Shown piece by piece: positions 39,891-50,151 of a DNA stretch of 64,000 nt (positions are counted from its first letter, which is position 1; each line of letters starts with the position of its first letter). Location of the stretch: assembly GCF_018323885.1 (NCBI RefSeq), contig NZ_AP024585.1:2480001-2544000 (forward strand), read 5' to 3'. This DNA comes from Citrobacter amalonaticus. Lineage in GTDB: Bacteria; Pseudomonadota; Gammaproteobacteria; Enterobacterales; Enterobacteriaceae. The notes below the pieces were generated by a model. It did not search any database, had not been told where the DNA came from, and was given only the letters and a program-made list of their open reading frames with translations. A program made the position numbers and the translations under genes.

Positions 39891-42488
39891 TTACTTCTTG
39901 CCTTCGACCCATTTGCCATCAACAAAGAAGGCAGACCAGCCGGTCGCTTTCCCGTCTTTTTCAGCGGCAACATACTGCTGTTTGGTCTTACGGCTAAAAC
40001 GCACCAGCGTTTTATTGCCTTCCGGATCCTGTTGCGGCGCATCGGCCAGATAACGCAGTTTTTCTGGCAGACGATCGCGGAAACGGTATAACTCTTCCAC
40101 CAACGGCGCGCGCGTCTCACGGGATTTCGGGAAAGTATTGGCAGCCAGGAAGACCCCGGCAGCGCCATCACGCAGCACGAAATACGCATCCGATTTTTCA
40201 CACGGCAACTCGGGCAGCGGAACCGGATCTTCTTTCGGCGGTGCAACTTCACCGTTACGCAGGATCTTACGGGTGTTTTTACACTCGTCGTTAGTGCATG
40301 CCATGTACTTACCGAAACGCCCCATCTTCAGGTGCATCTCAGAGCCACATTTTTCGCACTCGACGATCGGACCGTCATACCCTTTGATACGGAATTCGCC
40401 TTCTTCGATCTCGTAGCCGTCGCAGGTCGGGTTATTACCACAAACATGCAGCTTGCGCTTCGGATCGATCAGGTAGCTGTCCATCGCCGTACCGCACTTC
40501 TGACAACGACGTTTGGCGCGCAGGGCGTTGGTTTCCGCGTCATCACCTTCCAGCACGTTCAGGACTTCGTTTTCCGGCACCAGGTTAATGGTGGTTTTGC
40601 AGCGCTCTTTCGGCGACAACGCATAACCCGAGCAGCCAAGGAACACGCCAGTACTGGCGGTGCGAATTCCCATTTTGCGTCCGCAGGTGGGGCAGTCGAT
40701 GCTGGTCAACACCATCTGGTTCGGACGCATCCCGCCCTCTTCCGGATCTTTCTCCGCTTTGTCGAGTTGCTGAGTAAAATCACTGAAGAAGTTGTCGAGC
40801 ACGCCTTTCCATTCGATTTCGTGATTCGCGACCTGGTCGAGGCTGTTTTCCATCTGCGCGGTGAAATCGTAGTTCATCAGCTCGCGGAAATTCTCTTCCA
40901 GACGATCGGTGACAATCTCACCCATTTTTTCCGCATAGAAGCGACGGTTTTCCACCCGCACGTAGCCACGATCCTGAATGGTCGAAATGATCGACGCATA
41001 GGTCGACGGACGGCCAATTCCGCGTTTTTCCAGCTCTTTCACCAGCGAGGCTTCGCTGAAGCGCGCCGGTGGCTTGGTGAAGTGTTGAGCCGGGATCAGT
41101 TCAACCAGAGACAGCGCATCACCTTTATTCACCGCCGGCAGCGTCCGGTCTTCATCACCTTTACGCAACGCGGGCATCACTTTCGTCCAGCCGTCGAAGC
41201 GCAGAATACGACCGCGCGCCTTCAGACGAAAATCACCCGCACCCACGGTTAGGGTGGTGGAATCGTACTGCGCCGGGGTCATCTGACAGGCGACAAACTG
41301 ACGCCAGATCAGCTGATACAGTTTTTGCGCGTCGGCTTCCATATCCTTCAGCGTTTCCGCCAGCACGGAGACGTCGGAAGGACGAATCGCTTCGTGGGCT
41401 TCCTGCGAATTTTCTTTGCTGGCGTACTGATTCGGACTTTCCGGCAGATATTTCTTGCCGAAATTGTCGCCGATGTAACCGCGCACCATATTCACGGCAT
41501 CCTGACTCAGGTTGGTCGAGTCGGTACGCATATAGGTGATGTAGCCCGCTTCGTACAAACGCTGCGCCATCATCATGGTCTTTTTCACGCCAAAACCGAG
41601 ACGCGTGCTGGCCGCCTGTTGCAGCGTGGAGGTGATAAACGGCGCGCCCGGCTTGCTGCTGGTCGGCTTGTCTTCACGTTCCAGAACGCTGTAGCGCGCT
41701 TTCTCCAGCAGGCTTACCGCCGCAAGCGTCTGCTCACGGTTTTCCGGACGAAACGGCTTGTCGTTCTGATGGGTCACCTGCAAAGGCAGCGCATCGCCGG
41801 AAGGCGTGGTGGTATTGGCATCAATTTCCCAGAACTCTTCCGGTACAAACGCTTTAATCTCGCGCTCACGCTCAACGACCAGACGCACCGCCACGGACTG
41901 AACGCGACCGGCTGACAGACCGCGAGCAATTTTTTTCCACAACAGCGGCGAGACCATATAGCCCACCACGCGATCCATAAAGCGACGTGCCTGCTGAGCG
42001 TTAACCCGGTCAATGTTCAGTTCGCCCGGCTTTTCAAACGCCTGACGAATCGCATTCTTGGTAATTTCGTTAAACACCACGCGACTGTAACGCGTGTCAT
42101 CACCCCCGATCACTTCCCGCAGGTGCCATGCAATGGCTTCCCCTTCGCGGTCAAGGTCGGTTGCGAGATAGATGTGGTCGGCCTTTTCAGCCAGTTGTTT
42201 CAGTTCAGAGACGACCTTCTCTTTACCGGGCAGCACTTCATAGTGCGCATCCCAGTTGTGCCACGGGTCAACGCCCATACGGTTGACGAGCGCGCCACGT
42301 TCATCCTTTTTGGGCTTTTTAGCCGTTTTGGTGGAGGTAGAGTCGGCGCTCTTTTTAGCTGCTGAGCCACTGGTCGGCAAGTCACGGATATGACCGACGC
42401 TGGACTTAACCACGTAGTCATTACCCAGATACTTGTTGATCGTTTTGGCTTTTGCCGGGGACTCAACGATGACAAGAGCTTTACCCAT
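39891..42488 (-). CDS. topA: DNA topoisomerase I
   Basis: An 865-residue type IA topoisomerase that relaxes negative supercoils. TOPRIM domain at the N-terminus ([29 protein letters not shown]), active-site Tyr319 in [13 protein letters not shown], and C-terminal zinc ribbons with repeated CxxC ([27 protein letters not shown]). I start at ATG 42488 with AAAGGTGA 5 nt ahead, matching E. coli; a GTG two codons earlier is in frame. Confidence 0.98.
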   Translation of the reverse strand: MGKALVIVESPAKAKTINKYLGNDYVVKSSVGHIRDLPTSGSAAKKSADSTSTKTAKKPKKDERGALVNRMGVDPWHNWDAHYEVLPGKEKVVSELKQLAEKADHIYLATDLDREGEAIAWHLREVIGGDDTRYSRVVFNEITKNAIRQAFEKPGELNIDRVNAQQARRFMDRVVGYMVSPLLWKKIARGLSAGRVQSVAVRLVVEREREIKAFVPEEFWEIDANTTTPSGDALPLQVTHQNDKPFRPENREQTLAAVSLLEKARYSVLEREDKPTSSKPGAPFITSTLQQAASTRLGFGVKKTMMMAQRLYEAGYITYMRTDSTNLSQDAVNMVRGYIGDNFGKKYLPESPNQYASKENSQEAHEAIRPSDVSVLAETLKDMEADAQKLYQLIWRQFVACQMTPAQYDSTTLTVGAGDFRLKARGRILRFDGWTKVMPALRKGDEDRTLPAVNKGDALSLVELIPAQHFTKPPARFSEASLVKELEKRGIGRPSTYASIISTIQDRGYVRVENRRFYAEKMGEIVTDRLEENFRELMNYDFTAQMENSLDQVANHEIEWKGVLDNFFSDFTQQLDKAEKDPEEGGMRPNQMVLTSIDCPTCGRKMGIRTASTGVFLGCSGYALSPKERCKTTINLVPENEVLNVLEGDDAETNALRAKRRCQKCGTAMDSYLIDPKRKLHVCGNNPTCDGYEIEEGEFRIKGYDGPIVECEKCGSEMHLKMGRFGKYMACTNDECKNTRKILRNGEVAPPKEDPVPLPELPCEKSDAYFVLRDGAAGVFLAANTFPKSRETRAPLVEELYRFRDRLPEKLRYLADAPQQDPEGNKTLVRFSRKTKQQYVAAEKDGKATGWSAFFVDGKWVEGKK

Positions 42489-42829
42489 ATTCACCTTTAC
42501 CTAAATTGATTCTTCCAGGAATGCGTCGCACGTTGATACACCATCCACTGGCGACGAGCCACGGATATGGTCCCTGCGTCTGCGGATATCAACCCCTTGT
42601 ACTGACTCTGTACACTAAATAGCCAGGTGACTGAGTTGACAGGTTTTTTCGCACAGAGGCGCTATAGCACGACGGAATTTCGGTCGAATGTCAAGCAAAT
42701 CTGTTGCCTGGTTGACGAAAGCGTCACACTGTACCTGATAAAATTCGTTACGCAACTTTATTAGCATGCAAAACTAAATCCTGCCAGTCAGCAAAGGTTG
42801 ACAACCCCTTGTACACACTGAGGGAATAT
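42489..42829. other. topA regulatory region
   Basis: A divergent non-coding gap of 395 bp to yciN. On the minus strand an extended -10 TGCTATAGC (42661-42669) lies 22 bp from a TTGACA (42689-42694), a spacing that suits an extended -10 promoter for topA better than a standard one. E. coli topA has several promoters here; I could not assign the rest. Confidence 0.5.
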
Positions 42830-42858
42830 TTGCCCAAAAGAGTCGGTCGGCGTAGACT
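42830..42858 (+). promoter_or_regulatory. Predicted yciN promoter
   Basis: TTGCCC (42830-42835), 17-bp spacer, TAGACT (42853-42858), 25 bp before the yciN ATG, which follows AAGGAGT. Moderate match. Confidence 0.5.
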
Positions 42859-42883
42859 AATGCCCTTGTTTAAGGAGTAAAAA

Positions 42884-43135
42884 ATGCGCAAAGAGACACA
42901 ACCTATCGATCGCGAAACGCTGTTGATTGAAGCCAACAAAATCATTCGTGAGCATGAAGATACGCTGGCGGGCATTGTTGCCACCGGTGTGACCCAGCGA
43001 AATGGGGTGTTGGTCTTCAGTGGGGATTACTTTTTAGACGAGCAAGGTTTACCCACGCCAAAGAGCACTGCCGTGTTCAATATGTTTAAACATCTGGCGC
43101 ATGTACTTTCTGAAAAGTATCACCTGATTGATTAA
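42884..43135 (+). CDS. yciN: Conserved small protein YciN
   Basis: An 83-residue protein equal in length to E. coli YciN (DUF2498). It has a helical N-terminal half ([19 protein letters not shown]) and a beta/alpha C-terminal half ([16 protein letters not shown]). Cytoplasmic, function unknown. Strong ribosome site AAGGAGT, and a strong terminator directly after. Confidence 0.95.
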   Translation: MRKETQPIDRETLLIEANKIIREHEDTLAGIVATGVTQRNGVLVFSGDYFLDEQGLPTPKSTAVFNMFKHLAHVLSEKYHLID

Positions 43136-43138
43136 AGC

Positions 43139-43170
43139 AAAAACGCGAGGCCTTGGAGCCTCGCGTTTTT
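43139..43170. terminator. Bidirectional terminator between yciN and sohB
   Basis: AAAAACGCGAGGC (43139-43151) pairs with GCCTCGCGTTTTT (43158-43170), a perfect 13-bp stem with a 6-nt loop and T/A runs on both sides. Confidence 0.95.
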
Positions 43171-43185
43171 CATTAATACCGTCTC

Positions 43186-44232
43186 TTACATCAACGGTTT
43201 TTGTCCGCGCTGCCACCAGCGCAGGAGCAGCCGATCGGCACTTTCCGCGGCACTGCCTGTCACCCGATCGACCAGTTTCTTCCGTTGCAGATAGCGAACG
43301 TTCAGTACCTCTCGTCCTTCCATCAGCCCAAGGATCACCTCGTCGCTGGTATTTATCTCATCAATGAGCCCTTTCTCCAGCGCCTGCTGTCCGTACCAGT
43401 GTTCACCCGTCGCAACCTGTTCAATGTCCAGAGTCGGACGCATACGATGGACAAAATCTTTAAACAGGTGATGGGTTTCGTTTAAATCCTCACGAAACTT
43501 CTGCCTCCCTTCTTCGGTGTTCTCACCCAGCAGCGTCAGCGTCCGTTTGTACTGTCCGGCGGTATGCAACTCGATATCGATATCCTTGCCTTTCAGGAAA
43601 CGGTTGAAGTTGGGGATCTGCGCAACCACGCCAATCGAACCGACAATCGCGAAGGGTGCGGAGACAATTTTGTCCGCCACACAGGCCATCATGTAACCGC
43701 CACTCGCCGCGACTTTATCCACGGTCACGGTCAACGGGATCTTTTTATCGCGTAAGCGTTGCAGTTGTGATGCGGCAAGGCCGTAGCCGTGCACAACGCC
43801 ACCAGGGCTTTCCAGACGCACCACCACCTGGTCCTGCGGTTTCACCACCGCCAGTACGGCCGTCACCTCTTCACGCAGTGAACTGACCTCGTGGGCATCC
43901 ATACTGCCTTTGAAATCCAGCACCCAGACGCGCGGTTTATCCGACGTGTCGCTGTCGCCCCGTTTGGCTTTTACTTTGGCGGCTTTCACTTCCTGCTTAT
44001 GCTTTTTCTTTTGCGCTTTATGCCAGAGTTTCTGTTGATGGCTATCGAGAAGCGCCATCGCCAGTTCATCCTTCATTTCTTTATATTGTTCGCTGAGGTT
44101 GGTAACCCGCAGTTCGCCACGCTGGCGCTTACGTTGGGCAACATTCACGATAATGGTGGCAATCGCCGCGATAGCCAGCACAACGGTCACGATTTTTGCT
44201 AAAAACAAGCCATATTCAGACAACAATTCCAC
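43186..44232 (-). CDS. sohB: Inner-membrane serine protease SohB (S49 family)
   Basis: A 348-residue S49 peptidase (E. coli SohB 349). One N-terminal membrane helix (LFLAKIVTVVLAIAAIATIIV), a basic linker, then the SppA-like domain with LESPGGVVHGYG, the serine motif DKVAASGGYMMA and the lysine region TAGQYKRTL. I start at GTG 44232 (VELLSEYG), matching E. coli; a longer frame adds 15 residues. Role in periplasmic or membrane protein turnover is inferred. Confidence 0.93.
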   Translation of the reverse strand: MELLSEYGLFLAKIVTVVLAIAAIATIIVNVAQRKRQRGELRVTNLSEQYKEMKDELAMALLDSHQQKLWHKAQKKKHKQEVKAAKVKAKRGDSDTSDKPRVWVLDFKGSMDAHEVSSLREEVTAVLAVVKPQDQVVVRLESPGGVVHGYGLAASQLQRLRDKKIPLTVTVDKVAASGGYMMACVADKIVSAPFAIVGSIGVVAQIPNFNRFLKGKDIDIELHTAGQYKRTLTLLGENTEEGRQKFREDLNETHHLFKDFVHRMRPTLDIEQVATGEHWYGQQALEKGLIDEINTSDEVILGLMEGREVLNVRYLQRKKLVDRVTGSAAESADRLLLRWWQRGQKPLM

Positions 44233-44446
44233 ACGTCCCACCTTGGTTAAACAACTTAGCGTCGGCTCAGTGTACATCAGGTGTAATGCGTCGTCTCGCG
44301 GGATATGCGGATGGATAAAAGTATGACAAAGTGTTCATTTTAGGGCGTTATCGCCGTTGGCTGATTGAAATTGAGTCCTGTTTCAGGCATAAACCCGACA
44401 CACCAACGAGAAGCAGAGCGACCAGGCATGTCGCCGAGGAGTCCCC

Positions 44447-45208
44447 ATGCATTATCAACCGAAACAAGACCTTCTGCAGGAGCGCATTATTCTGGTGACC
44501 GGCGCCAGCGACGGCATTGGCCGTGAAGCGGCCCTGACCTACGCTCGCTACGGTGCCAACGTCATTTTGCTCGGCCGTAATGATGAGAAATTGCGCCACG
44601 TCGCCGACAGCATTACCCAGCAAACGGACCGCCAGCCGCAGTGGTTTACACTCGATCTGTTAACCTGCACCGCTGATGACTGTCATCATCTGGCGCAGCG
44701 CATCGGCGGACAGTATCCGCGACTGGACGGCGTCTTACACAATGCCGGTTTACTGGGTGACGTCTGTCCGATGATCGAGCAGGACCCGCAGGTCTGGCAA
44801 CAGGTTATGCAGGTCAACGTCAATGCAACGTTTATGCTGACCCAGGCATTGCTTCCTTTATTACTTAAGTCAGATTCCGGATCGTTAGTCTTCACCTCCT
44901 CCAGCGTGGGCCAGCAGGGTCGTGCTAACTGGGGCGCCTACGCGGCCTCTAAATTTGCTACCGAAGGCATGATGCAGGTGCTGGCAGATGAGTACCAAAA
45001 CCGTCCGCTACGCGTGAATTGCATCAATCCGGGCGGCACCCGTACCGGGATGCGCGCCAACGCCTTTCCAACGGAAGATCCGCAAAAACTCAAAACACCC
45101 GCCGATATTATGCCGTTGTACCTGTGGCTAATGGGCGACGACAGCCGCCGCAAGACCGGCATGACCTTCGACGCCCAACCGGGCCGCAAACCAGGAATCG
45201 CCCAATGA
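44447..45208 (+). CDS. yciK: Short-chain dehydrogenase YciK
   Basis: A 253-residue SDR oxidoreductase. NAD(P) loop TGASDGIG, NNAG-equivalent LHNAG, catalytic Ser in FTSSSVG and YAASK (Tyr/Lys). Substrate unknown. The ATG follows GAGGAGT. It overlaps btuR by 4 bp, so a link to corrinoid metabolism is possible but unproven. Confidence 0.95.
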   Translation: MHYQPKQDLLQERIILVTGASDGIGREAALTYARYGANVILLGRNDEKLRHVADSITQQTDRQPQWFTLDLLTCTADDCHHLAQRIGGQYPRLDGVLHNAGLLGDVCPMIEQDPQVWQQVMQVNVNATFMLTQALLPLLLKSDSGSLVFTSSSVGQQGRANWGAYAASKFATEGMMQVLADEYQNRPLRVNCINPGGTRTGMRANAFPTEDPQKLKTPADIMPLYLWLMGDDSRRKTGMTFDAQPGRKPGIAQ

Positions 45209-45795
45209 GTGAAGAACGCTATCAACAGCGCCAGCAGCGCGTGAAGGACCGGGTTGACGCCCGGGTAGCCCAGGCCCAGGACGAACGCGGCATCGTGATT
45301 GTCTTCACCGGCAACGGGAAAGGAAAAACCACCGCCGCCTTCGGCACCGCCACTCGCGCAGTGGGACACGGTAAAAAGGTCGGCGTGGTGCAGTTTATCA
45401 AGGGGACCTGGCCCAACGGCGAGCGTAACCTGCTGGAGCCGCACGGCGTTGAATTTCAGGTGATGGCGACCGGGTTTACCTGGGAGACGCAAAACCGCGA
45501 AGCTGACACCGCAGCCTGTCTGGCTGTATGGGATCACGGCAAACGCATGCTTGCCGATCCGCAACTGGATATGGTGGTGCTGGACGAACTGACTTATATG
45601 GTGGCATACGACTATCTGCCGCTTGAAGAGGTGATTAACGCGCTGAATGCGCGCCCGTCTCACCAGACGGTGATCATCACCGGTCGCGGCTGCCATCGGG
45701 ATATTCTCGAACTGGCCGATACCGTCAGTGAACTGCGTCCGGTTAAACATGCCTTTGAGGCCGGGGTCAAAGCCCAGATGGGGATTGACTATTAA
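45205..45795 (+). CDS. btuR: Cob(I)yrinic acid a,c-diamide adenosyltransferase (CobA type)
   Basis: A 196-residue ATP:corrinoid adenosyltransferase. The P-loop GNGKGKTT (36-43) binds ATP in the inverted mode of this family; FIKGTWPNGE and VLDELTYMV are conserved. It makes adenosylcobalamin from reduced corrinoids for salvage and synthesis. Starts inside the yciK stop (ATGA). Intrinsic terminator directly after. Confidence 0.97.
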   Translation: MSEERYQQRQQRVKDRVDARVAQAQDERGIVIVFTGNGKGKTTAAFGTATRAVGHGKKVGVVQFIKGTWPNGERNLLEPHGVEFQVMATGFTWETQNREADTAACLAVWDHGKRMLADPQLDMVVLDELTYMVAYDYLPLEEVINALNARPSHQTVIITGRGCHRDILELADTVSELRPVKHAFEAGVKAQMGIDY

Positions 45796-45817
45796 AAAAG
45801 GCCCCTTGGGGCCTTTT
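45796..45817. terminator. Bidirectional terminator between btuR and rluB
   Basis: AAAAGGCCCC (45796-45805) pairs with GGGGCCTTTT (45808-45817); the physical loop would be CTTG. It ends both converging units. Confidence 0.9.
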
Positions 45818-45837
45818 AGCAATTACGGGATAGCGGA

Positions 45838-46713
45838 TTAACCGTTGTTATTACGACCGCCTGCACGGCGACCGCCGCTCACCTGGCTGTGACGCTTCAC
45901 GGCACGGCGAATCTGATTTGCCTTCATGCGGCGACGATCTTTCTCTACCGCCACTTTCGAGGTGGTTTCCGGCTCCAGTTCCACCAGCTCACGCAGATAG
46001 TTGGTCTGGGCGAGATCCAGTTCCGTCCAGCCGCCGCGCGGCAGACCTTTCGGCAACGGAATATCACCGTAGCGTACGCGAATCAGACGGCTTACCTGCA
46101 CGCCAACGGCTTCCCACAGGCGACGCACTTCACGGTTGCGCCCTTCGGTCAGGGTGACGTTGTACCACTGGTTGATCCCTTCACCACCGCTGAACTTGAT
46201 GGTCTTGAACGCTGCCGGACCGTCTTCCAGCTGCACGCCACGGCTCAGATCGCGCAGTTTAGCATCGTCAACCTGGCCAAAGACGCGCACCGCGTATTCA
46301 CGTTCAACTTCACGGCTCGGATGCATCAGGCGGTTTGCCAGTTCACCATCGGTAGTGAACAGCAGCAGACCGCAGGTATTAACGTCCAGACGCCCTACCG
46401 CAATCCAGCGAGCACCGCGCAGTTTCGGTAAGCGATCAAACACCGTAGGACGACCTTCCGGGTCGTTACGCGTGCACAGTTCACCTTCCGGCTTGTAATA
46501 GGCCAGAACGCGACAAATTTGTTCCGCCGACTCTTTCACCGAAATCAGGTGACCGTCGATACGAATTTTCAGGCCGGGAGTCACTTCAACGCGATCGCCC
46601 AGCGTGGCAATTTTGCCGTCTACGCTGACGCGACCTGCTGCAATGATGGATTCAATTTCACGGCGGGAGCCGTGGCCAGCGCGCGCCAGCACTTTCTGTA
46701 ACTTTTCGCTCAT
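45838..46713 (-). CDS. rluB: 23S rRNA pseudouridine(2605) synthase RluB
   Basis: A 291-residue RsuA-family pseudouridine synthase. N-terminal S4 RNA-binding domain ([20 protein letters not shown]), catalytic Asp in [17 protein letters not shown], and a basic Arg/Gly/Asn tail. I start at MSEKLQKV, as in E. coli, with TAAAGGAAG ahead; an in-frame ATG adds nine residues. Confidence 0.96.
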   Translation of the reverse strand: MSEKLQKVLARAGHGSRREIESIIAAGRVSVDGKIATLGDRVEVTPGLKIRIDGHLISVKESAEQICRVLAYYKPEGELCTRNDPEGRPTVFDRLPKLRGARWIAVGRLDVNTCGLLLFTTDGELANRLMHPSREVEREYAVRVFGQVDDAKLRDLSRGVQLEDGPAAFKTIKFSGGEGINQWYNVTLTEGRNREVRRLWEAVGVQVSRLIRVRYGDIPLPKGLPRGGWTELDLAQTNYLRELVELEPETTSKVAVEKDRRRMKANQIRRAVKRHSQVSGGRRAGGRNNNG

Positions 46714-46813
46714 AGAGCTTCCTTTAGCTGTCGCCTTCACAGGCGTCGAACAGGAGAATCAACGGCGCTTCTCAGCGCCATTTTAAGGCCGCGTAGTATA
46801 CAGAGTTGCGTCC

Positions 46814-47434
46814 TTATAAGAAAGGTTTAACGTCTCCGACGCCTTCACGCAAGACAACCGGAGAATCATCGGTTAAATCAATCACCGTTGTGGGTTGCTG
46901 GCCCAGATAACCGCCATGAATAATCAGGTCCACCTGCTTTTCCAGTCGATCTTTAATTTCTTCCGGATCGGACTCGGTAAAATCACTGCCTGGCAGCATC
47001 AGCGAGGTAGAGAGCATCGGCTCGCCCAGCGTCTGCAACAGTTCGAGCGCGATCGGGTTCGACGGCACGCGCAGACCAATGGTCTTACGTTTTTCCTGCA
47101 ACAACCGACGCGGTACCTCTTTCGTCCCCTTAAGGATGAAGGTGTAGTTACCCGGCGTATTGTTCTTGATCAGGCGAAAAGCCACGTTGTCGACAAACGA
47201 ATAGGTCGACAGTTCGGACAGATCGCGACACATCAGGGTGAAGTTATGTCCATCCGGCAACTGGCGAATACGGCAAATCCGTTCCATCGCGCCTTTGTCT
47301 TCAATTTTACAACCGAGCGCGTAGCCGGAGTCGGTTGGATACACAATCACCCCGCCCTTACGCACAATCTCAACCGCCTGATTGATCAGGCGCTGCTGTG
47401 GGTTATCAGGATGAATATAAAAAAACTGGCTCAT
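46814..47434 (-). CDS. yciO: Sua5/YrdC-family protein YciO
   Basis: A 206-residue YrdC-fold protein (NQAVEIVRKGGVIVYPTDSGYALG, KNNTPGNYTFILKG, GLRVPSNPIA). Relatives make threonylcarbamoyl-AMP; YciO itself has a weak or different activity, and its role is not settled. Start MSQFFYIHP matches E. coli. It overlaps rnm by 4 bp. Confidence 0.95.
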   Translation of the reverse strand: MSQFFYIHPDNPQQRLINQAVEIVRKGGVIVYPTDSGYALGCKIEDKGAMERICRIRQLPDGHNFTLMCRDLSELSTYSFVDNVAFRLIKNNTPGNYTFILKGTKEVPRRLLQEKRKTIGLRVPSNPIALELLQTLGEPMLSTSLMLPGSDFTESDPEEIKDRLEKQVDLIIHGGYLGQQPTTVIDLTDDSPVVLREGVGDVKPFL

Positions 47435-48312
47435 ACTTCCCTCACTGTGGTGTTCTGTGGCTGCTCCCACGTCTGCCAGACGCCTTCAACGCCTGCCGGC
47501 AGCCAGAGCTTGCGACCCAACTCGATCCACGGGCAAGGTTGATGAAAATCAGATCCTTGCGATGCCCATAGCAGATGCTGGCGGGCGAGCGTAGCCAGTT
47601 GCGTGCGCTCATTCGGGGACTGTTGGCACTGCGCGACTTCCATCGCATCACCACGATGTTGCGCAAAATACGCCACCAGCCTTTTCAGCCACTTAGCGCT
47701 AAGATCATACCGCCCAGGATGGGCCAGTACCGCCTTACCGCCAGAATGATGAATGACATCAATAGCTTGTTCTATTGTACACCACTGTGGCGGAACGTAT
47801 CCTGTTTTCCCGCGCGCGAGATACTTTTTAAACACATCCGCCATGGTGGTCGCTTTACCACACTCCACCAGATAACGGGCGAAATGGCCACGGGTCACCG
47901 CGCCGCCATCGGCCAGGCGCAATGCCCCTTCCCATGCGCCGGTGATGTGCGCTTTTTCCAGGCGGTCAGCGATGAGCCGCGCCCGCTGCTGTCGGCGTTC
48001 CGTCTGTTGCGCCAGAAACGCGCACATCACCGGATTTTCAATATCAATATTCAGACCCACAATATGGATTTCGTGGTTTTCCCAGACCGTGGAGATCTCA
48101 ACGCCAGGGATCAAATTTAGCGCAAGGCCAGAACGTGAAATTTCTTCGCTTGCCGCGGGGATCGCGGCTGTGGTGTCATGGTCGGTAATCGCCAGCGTGC
48201 CTACACGCATCTCGACGGCGCGGTGGACTAGCGCTTCTGGCGTCAGCCGTCCATCGGATGCCGTGGTGTGACTGTGCAGGTCATAAATCACTGCATAATT
48301 CGTGTCGCTCAA
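47431..48312 (-). CDS. rnm: 5'-3' exoribonuclease RNase AM (PHP domain)
   Basis: A 293-residue PHP-superfamily metalloenzyme. Metal-binding DLHSHTTASDG (Asp11, His13, His15), ITDHDTTAAIPAA and LAHPGRYDLS are conserved. E. coli RNase AM (formerly TrpH/YciV) trims 5' ends of rRNA and also hydrolyses 3',5'-nucleotide bisphosphates. It stands divergent to the trp operon and is coupled to yciO by an ATGA overlap. Confidence 0.95.
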   Translation of the reverse strand: MSDTNYAVIYDLHSHTTASDGRLTPEALVHRAVEMRVGTLAITDHDTTAAIPAASEEISRSGLALNLIPGVEISTVWENHEIHIVGLNIDIENPVMCAFLAQQTERRQQRARLIADRLEKAHITGAWEGALRLADGGAVTRGHFARYLVECGKATTMADVFKKYLARGKTGYVPPQWCTIEQAIDVIHHSGGKAVLAHPGRYDLSAKWLKRLVAYFAQHRGDAMEVAQCQQSPNERTQLATLARQHLLWASQGSDFHQPCPWIELGRKLWLPAGVEGVWQTWEQPQNTTVREV

Positions 48313-48387
48313 GGCGAACTCCCGTCTCTCAAAAATAGTCTTTCCTGCGCATCATAACGGTTCCGGCAAATTTACTGAAATCAGGTG

Positions 48388-48422
48388 TTGACAATAACCC
48401 ATCGAACTAGTTAACTAGTACG
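48388..48422 (+). promoter_or_regulatory. trp promoter and TrpR operator
   Basis: TTGACA (48388-48393), 17-bp spacer, TTAACT (48411-48416). The palindromic TrpR operator CGAACTAGTTAACTAGTACG (48403-48422) covers the -10, exactly as in E. coli. Confidence 0.95.
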
Positions 48423-48449
48423 AAAGTTCACAAGCAAAAGGGTATCGAA

Positions 48450-48494
48450 ATGAAAGCAACGTTTGTTCTGCACGGTGGGTGGCGCACTTCCTGA
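48450..48494 (+). CDS. trpL: trp operon leader peptide, with a single Trp codon
   Basis: The 14-residue leader MKATFVLHGGWRTS, which I translated directly. In E. coli the peptide is [14 protein letters not shown] and attenuation depends on ribosome stalling at tandem Trp codons 10 and 11. Here codon 10 is GGG (48477-48479), Gly, and only codon 11 is TGG. The surrounding leader and the attenuator hairpin are conserved, so the gene is clearly placed. GGTATCGAA precedes the ATG. Confidence 0.93.
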   Translation: MKATFVLHGGWRTS

Positions 48495-48538
48495 TTTCGG
48501 GCAGTGTATTTCGCGTGTAGATCGCCACCAGATACCCG

Positions 48539-48565
48539 GCCCGCCAACAGCGCGGGCTTTTTTTT
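48539..48565 (+). terminator. trp attenuator (3:4 terminator)
   Basis: GCCCGC (48539-48544) pairs with GCGGGC (48552-48557), 7-nt loop, then eight T. The competing 2:3 antiterminator is also visible: GGGCAGTGTAT (48499 onward) against GATACCCGGCCC (48531 onward). Confidence 0.93.
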
Positions 48566-48588
48566 GAACAAAATTAATGAGAATAACC

Positions 48589-50151
48589 ATGCAGACATCA
48601 AAACCGACACTTGAACTCATTACCTGCGATGCCGCCTATCGCAAAAACCCGACGGAATTGTTCCACCAGGTTTGCGGCAATCGTCCGGCAACGCTGCTGC
48701 TGGAATCTGCGGATATCGACAGCAAAGACGACCTTAAAAGCCTGTTACTGGTGGATAGCGCGCTACGCATCACCGCTACCGGTGACACTGTCACTATTCA
48801 GGCCTTAACTGACAATGGCGCCGCACTGTTGACATTGCTCGATGCCGCCCTGCCCGCAGGCGTTGAAAATGAACGCCAGGACGCAGGTCGCGTGCTGCGT
48901 TTCCCGCCAGTCAGCCCATTATTAGACGAAGATGCACGCCTGTGCGCACTCTCGGTCTTTGACGCCTTCCGCCTGCTGCAGGGACTGGTGAACGTCCCGG
49001 CGCAAGAGCGCGAAGCGATGTTCTTTGGCGGTCTGTTTGCGTACGATCTGGTTGCCGGTTTTGAAGATTTACCACAGCTTGAGGCTGGCAACCGCTGCCC
49101 GGATTACTGTTTCTATCTGGCGGAAACGCTTGTGGTGATCGACCACCAGAAACAAAGCTCCCGCATTCAGGCCAGCCTGTTCAGCGACAATGACGCGGAA
49201 AAACAGCGACTCACCGCACGTCTGGCGCGTCTGAGCCAGCAGTTGACCGAACCTGCGCCGCCGTTGCCGGTCGTTTCCGTGCCACAAATGCGCTGTGAAT
49301 GTAATCAGAGCGATGAAGAATTTGGCGCAGTGGTTCGTTCAATGCAGAAAGCGATCCGCGCCGGGGAAATTTTTCAGGTGGTCCCGTCCCGCCGCTTCTC
49401 ACTGCCCTGCCCGTCGCCGCTGGCGGCCTATTACGTGCTGAAGAAGAGCAACCCCAGCCCGTACATGTTCTTTATGCAGGACAACGATTTCACCTTGTTT
49501 GGTGCGTCGCCGGAAAGTTCACTGAAATACGATGCCGCCAGCCGCCAGATTGAAATTTACCCGATTGCCGGTACGCGTCCTCGCGGTCGTCACGCCGATG
49601 GAACGTTAGATCGCGACCTCGACAGCCGCATTGAACTGGAGATGCGCACCGACCATAAAGAGCTTTCCGAGCATCTGATGCTGGTTGACCTGGCGCGTAA
49701 CGATCTCGCCCGAATCTGTACGCCAGGCAGTCGGTACGTGGCAGACCTGACGAAGGTTGACCGTTATTCTCACGTTATGCACCTGGTCTCTCGCGTCGTC
49801 GGCGAATTACGTCACGATCTCGATGTCCTGCACGCCTACCGCGCCTGCATGAACATGGGCACGCTGAGCGGCGCACCGAAAGTGCGGGCAATGCAGTTGA
49901 TTGCCGAAGCCGAGGGCCGTCGACGCGGCAGCTACGGCGGTGCAGTCGGTTACTTCACCGCGCACGGCGATCTGGATACCTGCATTGTGATTCGCTCCGC
50001 GCTGGTGGAAGACGGTATCGCCACCGTCCAGGCGGGCGCCGGTATTGTGCTCGATTCTGTTCCCCAGTCAGAAGCCGACGAAACCCGTAACAAAGCGCGC
50101 GCGGTCCTGCGTGCCATTGCCACCGCGCACCACGCACAGGAGACTTTCTGA
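48589..50151 (+). CDS. trpE: Anthranilate synthase component I
   Basis: A 520-residue chorismate-binding enzyme, E. coli length. The N-terminal [12 protein letters not shown] is the feedback-binding region for tryptophan; the catalytic core has [29 protein letters not shown] and GSYGGAVGY. It makes anthranilate with ammonia from TrpG. Start MQTSKPT with GAGAA ahead. Its stop shares a base with trpGD. Confidence 0.98.
   Translation: MQTSKPTLELITCDAAYRKNPTELFHQVCGNRPATLLLESADIDSKDDLKSLLLVDSALRITATGDTVTIQALTDNGAALLTLLDAALPAGVENERQDAGRVLRFPPVSPLLDEDARLCALSVFDAFRLLQGLVNVPAQEREAMFFGGLFAYDLVAGFEDLPQLEAGNRCPDYCFYLAETLVVIDHQKQSSRIQASLFSDNDAEKQRLTARLARLSQQLTEPAPPLPVVSVPQMRCECNQSDEEFGAVVRSMQKAIRAGEIFQVVPSRRFSLPCPSPLAAYYVLKKSNPSPYMFFMQDNDFTLFGASPESSLKYDAASRQIEIYPIAGTRPRGRHADGTLDRDLDSRIELEMRTDHKELSEHLMLVDLARNDLARICTPGSRYVADLTKVDRYSHVMHLVSRVVGELRHDLDVLHAYRACMNMGTLSGAPKVRAMQLIAEAEGRRRGSYGGAVGYFTAHGDLDTCIVIRSALVEDGIATVQAGAGIVLDSVPQSEADETRNKARAVLRAIATAHHAQETF

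Noticed and set aside
40332..41915. Long open frames antisense to topA (306 and 196 codons)
   Set aside because: They mirror a conserved topoisomerase gene and show no family features of their own.
42636..42668. Plus-strand TTGACA with TATAGC as a yciN promoter
   Set aside because: The spacer is 21 bp, too long; the pair at 42830-42858 is nearer the gene and correctly spaced.
48314..48449. Possible gene between rnm and trpL
   Set aside because: The stretch is fully explained by the trp promoter/operator and the rnm upstream region.
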